The translations under genes and the position numbers were made by a program. From contig DBCN01000103.1 in NCBI GenBank assembly GCA_002293065.1, positions 1 to 7,660 of the forward strand: a stretch of DNA of 7,660 nucleotides, given 5' to 3'. This stretch comes from Opitutia bacterium UBA957. GTDB lineage: Bacteria; Verrucomicrobiota; Verrucomicrobiia; Opitutales; UBA953. This document shows, piece by piece, positions 1-5,718 of this stretch. The notes under the pieces were generated by a model. That model did not search any database, was not told where the DNA came from, and was given only the letters and a program-made list of their open reading frames with translations. Position 1 is the stretch's first letter. Each line of letters starts with the position of its first letter.

Positions 1-297
1 GAGCACGTCGCAAGGGCCGGCATTCTTCTGCACATAAGCGACGAGCGTGCTGTGTACGTCGAGCCATGTGGTGCCGCTCCAATAGCCGGCGGTGGGCACG
101 CTCGGCCAGTGCTGCGGGAGGTGTTTGTTGCTCTCGCGGCCCGGACGGCGTTCGTATTCGGGTTTCTCGGTTACGTAGGCGCGTTCCGCCGCGGTGAGCG
201 GCCAGCCGGTCGGTTGCGGATCGGCGGGCGGGTGCGGGTACTCGAGGGCCAGGGCCGAAACGGCGCCAAGGCAAAGGGCGACGAAGGAGGGAGGCAT
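1..297 (-). CDS. Secreted GDSL/SGNH-family hydrolase, N-terminal part (runs off left edge)
   Basis: The minus-strand frame from the ATG at 295-297 stays open for 99 codons to the window edge. Residues 1-18 (MPPSFVALCLGAVSALAL) look like a signal peptide with cleavage near ALA. The mature start contains PADPQPTGWPLTAAERAYV, ERRPGRE, HWPSVPTAGYWSGTTWLDVHSTL and ends in NAGPCDVL. From memory of the family, this layout matches the region just before the LVGDSIT block I of Verrucomicrobia/Planctomycetes GDSL-like lipases/acylhydrolases (also annotated as PAF-acetylhydrolase-like), so the nucleophile Ser should lie within the next few residues, outside the window. The family hydrolyses ester bonds; a secreted role in deacylating glycans is inference. 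It follows the NTF2-like gene by 70 nt on the same strand and may be last in the operon. No Shine-Dalgarno motif precedes the ATG. The catalytic residues themselves are not visible, which limits confidence. Confidence 0.72.
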   Translation of the reverse strand, partial: MPPSFVALCLGAVSALALEYPHPPADPQPTGWPLTAAERAYVTEKPEYERRPGRESNKHLPQHWPSVPTAGYWSGTTWLDVHSTLVAYVQKNAGPCDVL

Positions 298-335
298 GCG
301 GGGTGCAGAGACTTCTAGTAACTTGACCCTGCCCG

Positions 336-356
336 CCAATCCCCAATCCCCAATCC
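336..356. repeat. Three perfect tandem copies of the heptamer CCAATCC, G-quadruplex-capable on the minus strand
   Basis: Positions 336-342, 343-349 and 350-356 are identical copies of CCAATCC. The array lies in the 70-nt gap between the NTF2-like gene and the GDSL hydrolase. On the minus (transcribed sense) strand it gives runs of four G spaced by ATT, at 355-358, 348-351 and 341-344, followed by GGG at 332-334. This satisfies the usual G3+N1-7 quadruplex pattern over 332-358. It resembles the short heptanucleotide tandem repeats known from heterocystous cyanobacteria, although nothing else here is cyanobacterial. Whether it acts on translation or transcript ends, or is only slippage-prone spacer, is unknown. 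Confidence 0.85.
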
Positions 357-367
357 CCTGACTATCC

Positions 368-817
368 TTATTTAGCCGGGGTGGCGGGCGGGATCTTGCA
401 GGACTGCCAGGCGAGGAACTTCCATTGGCCCTTTTCCAATCGCCAGACGGCGAGGTAACTGATGCCGGTGGTCATGCTGACGCCGTCCACGATGGCTTGG
501 ACTTCCAGTCGGCCGGCCATCGTGGCGACGTCCGGGGCGGGGAACCTGAAGGTCCGTTCGTTATATTTATAGCTGACGTATTTGGCGTCGCCACCGAGCA
601 AGGAAGCCGTGAGGGAGGCTTTGGTGTCGACCTTGCCATTGGAGTGCGCGTACCGGAGGTCGTCGGAGAGGACGGTGTCGAGGGTCGCCTTACTCGGCTT
701 TAGCATCGCCGCCACCCGGACGTCATCGACCGCGGTGAGTGCGGTGACCTTAGGGTCTTCGGCGGCACACAGGGACGAGCAGAGGAGGGCGAGGAGCAGG
801 CAGAGGGCGGGGCGCAT
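368..817 (-). CDS. Secreted NTF2-like protein (DUF4440/SnoaL-type)
   Basis: 149 residues. Residues 1-19 form a signal peptide (MRPALCLLLALLCSSLCAA) with likely cleavage before EDP; the cysteines do not fit a lipobox. The rest, about 27-142, fits a DUF4440-type cone fold. It has an N-terminal helix region (LTAVDDVRVAAML), then LDTVLSDDLRYAHSNGKVDTKASL (about 46-69), a middle strand region (ERTFRFPAPDVATMAGRLEVQAIVDG) and a closing pair YLAVWRLEKGQWKFLAWQSCKIPP (about 121-144). Such folds may bind small ligands or be catalytic. DSF-type DUF4440 proteins with SDDLRYAHSNG-like segments are common in secreted bacterial sets and mostly uncharacterised, so no reaction can be assigned. The ATG is 7 nt after the stop of the large esterase, indicating co-transcription and possibly translational coupling. 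No Shine-Dalgarno motif is present. The family call is good; the function is unknown. Confidence 0.85.
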   Translation of the reverse strand: MRPALCLLLALLCSSLCAAEDPKVTALTAVDDVRVAAMLKPSKATLDTVLSDDLRYAHSNGKVDTKASLTASLLGGDAKYVSYKYNERTFRFPAPDVATMAGRLEVQAIVDGVSMTTGISYLAVWRLEKGQWKFLAWQSCKIPPATPAK

Positions 818-824
818 GGCGGGG

Positions 825-3788
825 TCAGCGGCTCAGAGGTACCTCGCAGAAGGTCAGCGCCGCAAGGCCATTGACGCCGCGCAGCAGGGTTTTCTGGCTC
901 CAGGCCTTGCTGTCGAGGTAGGTGATCACGCCGACCCCGGCCGGCCGGGGTGCCTTCAGTGTGAGCGTGAGCGTCGCTCCGTCGATCTGCCCGCCCGACA
1001 CGACGCCGGCGACCCCGTCGATCCAGAATTGTCCGCAGAGGGAGTCGTCCCAACGCATCGGCTGGTCGAAGGTCAAGGTCACCTTGGTCCCGGTGGCGTC
1101 GAGCGTCGCCTGTCGCAGGTTCGGCGCCGTCACCGGTCCGGCGGGCCGGACTCCGTAGTGCGTCTTGGACACCACCGGGTAGAGCTGGTGCGCCATCTCG
1201 GCATAGCCTTCGGGCGGGTAGTGGCAACCACCGGGCGGCTCGATGCCCAGCGTCGACTGGATCGTCATGTGCGTGAAGTCTTCCGGGAGCCGGCGCTGCA
1301 CCTCGCGGAGCCGGTTGTCGGAGCCGTTGACGCCCATCGAGCAGGACTTCGGCCAGATCTGGAAGAGGTGGTAGGCCTGCACGTTGGGGTAGTCTGATTT
1401 CCAATCGCCGGCCAGCCGGTGGAAGAACTGCCGATACAGCTCGTAGCCGTAGCCGCCGGTCGGTCCGTCCGCGCCTTGGTCGTTCTCGCCCTGGTGCCAG
1501 AAGATCCCGCGGATACCATGGGTCAGGCGCGCCTCGCGGACCCGCCACAGGAGTCGCCCGTAGATGGTCGTCATGTCGGTCGGGTTGGCCGCGCTGCGCT
1601 GGTGCTGGTCGATGCGCGTCCCGCCGACGGCGCCGTTGAGGAAGCAGACGGGGATCTTCTGCTCCTCGATGATGCGCTGGCCCAGTTCCATCGCCCAGTA
1701 GCCGACCTGCAGCTTGCCCCCCTGGTGGTCGCGATGCACCGCCGGTCCCCACTGGCGCAGGCCTTGCGGGCTGCCCGACATGCTGCCGAAGGTCCGGAGC
1801 CACTCGCTTTGGTAAGTGCCTTCTCCTTTGCCCCAGTCCGTCGAGACCGCGTTCGACTGGCCGATGATGATGAAGGCATCTCCGCAGACCAAGTCGTCGG
1901 CGGTGTGAAGAATCGCCTTCTGCCCGTCGAGTTCGGAGGTCAGGACGGCACGGTAACGCACGAGGCCGGGTTTCAAACTGACCGCGCAGGTGTAGCGATC
2001 CCCCGCGAGGGTGGGGGTCTGCTGGGCGTAGGGCTTGCCGTCGACGGTCACGGTGAGGGTGAGCTTTGCACCCGGGCGATCGAGCTGGCCATTGCAGTGC
2101 AAGGTGCCTTCGCCGCGGTCATCCCGGGCGTAGAATTGGTGGTCGGCTGGTTTCTCGTCGGGGTCGGCGGCGCGGGTCGTCCACGCCTCCTTCGTTGGCT
2201 CTCGGACATCGATCGTCGCGCTGGCCGTCGTTGGGATGCCGCCGTTGTCGACGGTGGCCTTGACCGTCAGGAGGCCGCTCCGTTGCGCCCGCTTCAGGTG
2301 CAAGGTCGCGCCGCGGGCTTCTTGGGTCACCGCGAAACTATCGGCCTGCCAGCGTACGGTGAGCGCGCCGGCGCCGGCTTTGGTCAGGGCGGCTTGGTTA
2401 TCGGCGATCACCGTGATATCCAGCGGACTTCGGCCATCCCAGCTCGTGGGGGCTTGCAAGTGGATCTTGGGCTCGGGAATGGCCTCGCGGATGGAGGCCG
2501 TGGCGATGCGGTCGACTGTGCCGTCCGCCGTGACCACGCGGGCCATCACCTTAACGGTGGCATCGCCTTGCGTCCGGCCGGCGACTAATTCGAAGCGAAA
2601 CCGGTCCATGGCGATGACTTGCTCACGGCCATCGCGGACGACTATCCAGGTTACCTTTTGGGCCCCGGGCGCGACCAAGGTGAAGGGTAGGCGTCCGCCT
2701 TCGGCAATTTCAGCCGTGGCGGGTGTCAGCGTAACTTCACCTTTGCCGGGGGCGACGAGGAGGCCGTGCAGGCTTTGGCGGGTTCCTTGGTTGGCGTAGC
2801 TGAGTTTGACCCAAGCGGCGGACCGCGCGACGCGCGAGAGGCGCACCTCGTCGATAGCGCCGACGAAGTTGTAGTTGTGGTACCAGCCGCCGATCCAGAA
2901 GCGGGCAGGGGTGCGGATGTTTAGTGGGGTCGAGCGCCCCTTGGCGGCGTTAGCCAGCTCGCCATTGATGTAGACCTTGGAGTCGCCAAGCGTGTAGGTG
3001 TGAACGACGTGCACCCATTCCCCCGCTGGGAACGGCGTACTTTGCACGTCGGCATCAGAGAAGTAGCCTTCCATCTTCACGTGCGAGGGGCTGCGGTAGT
3101 GCATGACCACTTTGCCCTGCCCCTGCTCATTGCCCCAAGCTAAGACGTTGCCGTTGGCCTGCTCGGGGCGGAACCAGGCCTCGGTCGTGTGTGGCTGCGA
3201 GCCTGTGGGAAGGCCGGTGATCTTGTCGCCGACGAACAGGCCGGCCTTGCCGGGGAAGTGGCGGGCGGCGCCGATCATACCCACCACCGCGGACGTGCCG
3301 GTATCCTTCGCCGAGAGGCGCCCCGTCGCATCCAGCGGGGTCTCGCCCAGGTGCCAGACGGTCAGGTAATCGTTGCTTTCGTTGAAGACCTTGGCCCCGT
3401 CGGAAACGTCGGGGGCGTCGGCTTTGCCCCAGTGAACGTGCAAGGGTTGGCGCTGTTGCCCGATGATTTTCGGGATGCGGACCCAGATGGCCGCCGTGCC
3501 ACCAGCGGGATCCCATGCTTCGATTTGATGCGGCAAGACGTTGCCTTGGTCGTCGGTGAAGCGGAGGTCTTCCCCATGTGGTTTGGCTTGGGCAAATGGG
3601 AACCATTCGCCCTGTAGGCGGACGAGGAGGGGAAAGTCGGTCACGCTTTCCGTGGCGGGCAGGTCGACTCCGGTGCGATCCGTCAGCAGGAAGATTGTGC
3701 CATGGTTCGGCCAGTTTGGCAGGGTGGCATCAGCAGCGGCGAGGATGCTGCCCAGCAGGATGAGGAGGGAGGTGCTGAGGGTGCGCAT
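825..3788 (-). CDS. Large secreted DUF2341/LamG/SGNH esterase (sialate O-acetylesterase-like)
   Basis: 987 residues from the ATG at 3786-3788, chosen because it opens a clean signal peptide (MRTLSTSLLILLGSILAAADA). A GTG 24 codons upstream would bury that signal. Domains: DUF2341-like about 25-150 (FPLLVRLQGEWF, DLRFTDDQGNVLPHQIEAWD, IWVRIPKI, VHWG); LamG jelly-roll about 150-345 (EAWFRPEQ, GEWVHVVHTY, VYINGELA, GAIDEVRLSRVARSAAWVK); Ig-like beta regions about 350-630; SGNH/SASA hydrolase about 633-882; C-terminal beta module 890-987. The hydrolase shows GQSN (643-646, Ser645), the GG block (722-723), WHQGEND (764-770, Asn769) and GGCHYP with His856. The usual DxxH aspartate position (853) is Gly. 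The family removes O-acetyl groups from sugars. Here the substrate is probably an extracellular glycan bound through LamG, which is inference. The neighbouring sulfatase supports removal of glycan decorations. About 985 residues is long for a SASA enzyme because of the N-terminal modules. Confidence 0.9.
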   Translation of the reverse strand: MRTLSTSLLILLGSILAAADATLPNWPNHGTIFLLTDRTGVDLPATESVTDFPLLVRLQGEWFPFAQAKPHGEDLRFTDDQGNVLPHQIEAWDPAGGTAAIWVRIPKIIGQQRQPLHVHWGKADAPDVSDGAKVFNESNDYLTVWHLGETPLDATGRLSAKDTGTSAVVGMIGAARHFPGKAGLFVGDKITGLPTGSQPHTTEAWFRPEQANGNVLAWGNEQGQGKVVMHYRSPSHVKMEGYFSDADVQSTPFPAGEWVHVVHTYTLGDSKVYINGELANAAKGRSTPLNIRTPARFWIGGWYHNYNFVGAIDEVRLSRVARSAAWVKLSYANQGTRQSLHGLLVAPGKGEVTLTPATAEIAEGGRLPFTLVAPGAQKVTWIVVRDGREQVIAMDRFRFELVAGRTQGDATVKVMARVVTADGTVDRIATASIREAIPEPKIHLQAPTSWDGRSPLDITVIADNQAALTKAGAGALTVRWQADSFAVTQEARGATLHLKRAQRSGLLTVKATVDNGGIPTTASATIDVREPTKEAWTTRAADPDEKPADHQFYARDDRGEGTLHCNGQLDRPGAKLTLTVTVDGKPYAQQTPTLAGDRYTCAVSLKPGLVRYRAVLTSELDGQKAILHTADDLVCGDAFIIIGQSNAVSTDWGKGEGTYQSEWLRTFGSMSGSPQGLRQWGPAVHRDHQGGKLQVGYWAMELGQRIIEEQKIPVCFLNGAVGGTRIDQHQRSAANPTDMTTIYGRLLWRVREARLTHGIRGIFWHQGENDQGADGPTGGYGYELYRQFFHRLAGDWKSDYPNVQAYHLFQIWPKSCSMGVNGSDNRLREVQRRLPEDFTHMTIQSTLGIEPPGGCHYPPEGYAEMAHQLYPVVSKTHYGVRPAGPVTAPNLRQATLDATGTKVTLTFDQPMRWDDSLCGQFWIDGVAGVVSGGQIDGATLTLTLKAPRPAGVGVITYLDSKAWSQKTLLRGVNGLAALTFCEVPLSR
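934..951. repeat. Perfect 18-bp palindrome inside the large esterase gene
   Basis: The sequence ACCCCGGCCGGCCGGGGT reads the same on both strands; the next flanking pair (933/952) does not pair. It falls in the codons for the KAPRPAGVGV segment, about residue 950 of the esterase. Being all G/C except the ends and coding for a Pro/Ala/Gly stretch, it may be a composition effect rather than a protein-binding site. Confidence 0.85.
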
Positions 3789-3793
3789 AGGGA

Positions 3794-3841
3794 TCAAAAG
3801 TTTTTTAGCCGGTCGAGGAATATGCCAGGCTCGGTAATCAT
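3794..3841 (-). other. Possible 15-codon leader mini-ORF before the large esterase
   Basis: An ATG at 3839-3841 opens a 15-codon frame (MITEPGIFLDRLKNF) ending in TGA at 3794-3796, 5 nt before the esterase ATG. It starts directly after the hairpin at 3842-3861. It is too short for coding statistics and has no visible Shine-Dalgarno motif. The peptide carries no run of one amino acid that would suggest an attenuator. A coupling role is possible, but chance is equally likely. Confidence 0.2.
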
Positions 3842-3861
3842 GGTGCTCAGGCGGGAGCACC
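3842..3861 (-). promoter_or_regulatory. Hairpin in the sulfatase/esterase gap
   Basis: A perfect 7-bp stem (GGTGCTC at 3842-3848 with GAGCACC at 3855-3861) encloses a 6-nt loop (3849-3854). It sits in the 112-nt gap (3789-3900), the longest non-coding stretch in the window. In the transcribed direction it is followed by ATGATTACC rather than a U tract, so it is not a classical intrinsic terminator. It could be a processing or stability element separating the sulfatase message from the esterase message, or part of a 5' leader. No convincing -35/-10 pair was found in the gap. Confidence 0.4.
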
Positions 3862-3900
3862 CCCTGGCGACTGATTCTTAAGCCGCCGTTAGTAAGCGTT

Positions 3901-5703
3901 TCAACGGATAGTCAGGTCCACCAAGTTCCCGCGGAAGGGCGCTGGCTGCGAGTATTTCGCCGCCGGGTTGGCGGCGTCGTGCCCCACGCAGAAATCCTCG
4001 GCGGGCTGCTTGCCGAGGAGACCCGTGCCTTGAATCATGACTTCCGGCTGATCGTCCAACTGCAGGAGCAGCTTACCGTCTTTGGTCAGGCCCGCACGGA
4101 CCCGGTGGGGTTGGCCATCGGTTGGCGCCGGCAAGGAGACCTCGCTGTTGTCGTCGGTGGCGCGGCGGATCGAGAAGGTCAGCTTGCCCTCGCGGATATG
4201 CAGCGCATAGCCGACTTGCACGCCGCCGTGGGCGACCAAAACCGTGTTGGCTTGGGTGGTGGCAAACGTGCAGCTGAGCGTGAAGGCGCGTCCTCCGACC
4301 TGCGGGGCGGCCGCGGCTTTAAGTTGGGCGCCCGGCTTGAGGTCGGACAATTTCACCGGCGACTTGCTCGGGGTCTCCGCGGCGGTCGGCTCGTCGCTGA
4401 GTTTCCCGATGGGTCGCTTGTGGGCCTCGATTTCCGCCAGGCGGTCGGCGGCTGCCTTCGTGAGTTGGGCCACGATGTCGGCGTGCTTCAGGGCTTGGTT
4501 GGCGCGTTCCGCCGGGTCCTCGACGACGTTATAGAGGGCGGGCGCGGTCCGGACGGGCTCATCCTTGCGTTTGGCCGGGTCGAGCAGGAACAGTTTCCAA
4601 GGACCCTGGCGGATGGCTTCCAATTTCTGCGCCGCCGTGAAGTAGAGGTGCGTGTCGCGGACAGGCGCGGCGGTCGGATCGGCCAGCAAAGGGCCGAGGT
4701 CGCGTCCGTCCAAGATGCGGTCTTTCGGCAAGTCCGCCCCGAAGACCTTGGCCAAAGTCGGCAGCACATCGATGTTCCCGGCGATGCGGTCGCAGGTGGT
4801 GCCGGCGGGGATGCGTCCCGGCCAGCGCATGAGGCATGGTTCGCGGACGCCCCCCTCGAGGTTGGTCGCCTTGTTGCCGGAGAACGGCGGGGCCGCTCGG
4901 CCGGAAGGGCCGTTGTCGGAGGTGAAGATCACGAGCGTGTCATCGTCCAGGAGCAGTTCGCGCAGGGCCCCCATGATTTGGCCGACCGACCAGTCGATCT
5001 CCTCGATCGCGTCTCCGATGGGTCCTTGGGCGCTCTTGCCCTTGAAGCCTTCCGACGAAGCCAGCGGGTCGTGGATCATCGTGTAGGGCAGGTAGAGGAA
5101 GAAAGGCTTGTCGCGTTTGGTGCGCAGGAACTTGACCGCCTCCTCCGTGTAGCGCCGGGTCAGTTGCGCTTGGTCGGGTTCGGTCTCGATGACCTTTTCT
5201 CCGCGGTAGAGCGGGAGCGGTGGGTAGCCCCGGCGGCTCTGCTTCATGTCATTGCTGTAGGGGAGCCCGAAGTAGTGGTCGAAACCCTGACGCGTCGGCA
5301 TGAATTCGGGTAAATGCCCGAGGTGCCATTTGCCGATCATGATGGTTTCGTAGCCACGCGACTTCGCGACCTCGGCGACGGTCACCTCATCGGGGTGGAG
5401 GCCGATCCGGTTCGAGGGGAAGAGCACGCCCGGCATGCTGACGCGGGCGCTGTAGCTGCCGGTCAGCAGGCTCGCCCGCGACATCGAGCAAACGGGCGTG
5501 GCGTAGAAACTGGTGAAGCGCATGCCCTCTTTCGCGAAGCGATCGAGGTGCGGCGTGCGGAGCGTCTTGTTGCCGAAAGGCCCGATGTCGGCGTAGCCCA
5601 TGTCGTCCACGAAGAGGACGATGACGTTCGTGGGCTTCGGCGTCGCCGCCGTGGCGGCGAGGGTGGCGCAGCAAAGCGCCCAGAGGAGGGTGAAGGGTCG
5701 CAT
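3901..5703 (-). CDS. Secreted sulfatase (arylsulfatase family, type I) with C-terminal LamG-like module
   Basis: 600 residues. Residues 1-20 are a signal peptide (MRPFTLLWALCCATLAATAA). The alkaline-phosphatase-fold sulfatase domain spans about 23-430: NVIVLFVDDMGYADIG with metal-binding Asp33/Asp34; the formylglycine site CSMSR at 72-76 (Cys72, Arg76), followed by ASLLTGSY; GKWHLGH with Lys125 and His127; His211 in MIHDP; SDNG with Asp263/Asn264; and GNKATNLEGGVREP with Lys278. The set needed for calcium binding and sulfate-ester hydrolysis looks complete. Cys72 would need oxidation to formylglycine by a maturase not seen here, and position 74 is Met instead of the usual Pro/Ala. A linker at about 430-465 leads to a beta-rich C-terminal region (466-600: FTLSCTFATTQANTVLVAHGG, GKLTFSIRR, GNLVDLTIR) resembling a LamG/concanavalin-like fold. 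Export and the adjoining esterase suggest desulfation of a sulfated polysaccharide; the exact substrate is unknown. It starts 15 nt after the protease gene stop. Confidence 0.93.
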   Translation of the reverse strand: MRPFTLLWALCCATLAATAATPKPTNVIVLFVDDMGYADIGPFGNKTLRTPHLDRFAKEGMRFTSFYATPVCSMSRASLLTGSYSARVSMPGVLFPSNRIGLHPDEVTVAEVAKSRGYETIMIGKWHLGHLPEFMPTRQGFDHYFGLPYSNDMKQSRRGYPPLPLYRGEKVIETEPDQAQLTRRYTEEAVKFLRTKRDKPFFLYLPYTMIHDPLASSEGFKGKSAQGPIGDAIEEIDWSVGQIMGALRELLLDDDTLVIFTSDNGPSGRAAPPFSGNKATNLEGGVREPCLMRWPGRIPAGTTCDRIAGNIDVLPTLAKVFGADLPKDRILDGRDLGPLLADPTAAPVRDTHLYFTAAQKLEAIRQGPWKLFLLDPAKRKDEPVRTAPALYNVVEDPAERANQALKHADIVAQLTKAAADRLAEIEAHKRPIGKLSDEPTAAETPSKSPVKLSDLKPGAQLKAAAAPQVGGRAFTLSCTFATTQANTVLVAHGGVQVGYALHIREGKLTFSIRRATDDNSEVSLPAPTDGQPHRVRAGLTKDGKLLLQLDDQPEVMIQGTGLLGKQPAEDFCVGHDAANPAAKYSQPAPFRGNLVDLTIR

Positions 5704-5718
5704 ATCGGTCAGGTGGGA

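Noticed and set aside
1136..1151. Short GTCCGG/CCGGAC inverted repeat
   Set aside because: A 6-bp stem with a 4-nt gap inside GC-rich coding sequence is easily due to composition, and no gene boundary is near.
582..1397. 271-codon open frame on the plus strand
   Set aside because: It lies opposite the esterase and NTF2-like genes. The translation is rich in Arg/Ala/Gly with no recognisable motif, as expected for the antisense of GC-rich coding DNA.
700..1803. 367-codon alternate frame on the minus strand
   Set aside because: It overlaps the esterase in another frame. The product is Arg/Pro/Ala-rich without motifs, whereas the esterase frame contains GEND, GGCH and other family blocks.
1419..2588. 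389-codon open frame on the plus strand
   Set aside because: Antisense to the esterase gene, whose SGNH and Ig-like regions are readable. The shadow shows no domain and is a GC-rich by-product.
3789..3860. 24-codon N-terminal extension of the esterase from a GTG at 3858-3860
   Set aside because: It would place charged residues ahead of the signal peptide and start inside the hairpin stem. The ATG at 3788 gives a clean signal sequence.
3842..3861. Intrinsic terminator after the sulfatase
   Set aside because: The stem is followed in the transcribed direction by ATGATTACC, not by a U tract, so termination there is not supported.
3979..5313. 444-codon open frame on the plus strand
   Set aside because: Fully antisense to the sulfatase, which has all its catalytic motifs. 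It shows no family motif.
5476..5490. Sulfatase as a pseudo-enzyme
   Set aside because: Although the motif is CSMSR, the nucleophile Cys, Arg76 and all other metal and sulfate ligands remain, with no frameshift or premature stop.
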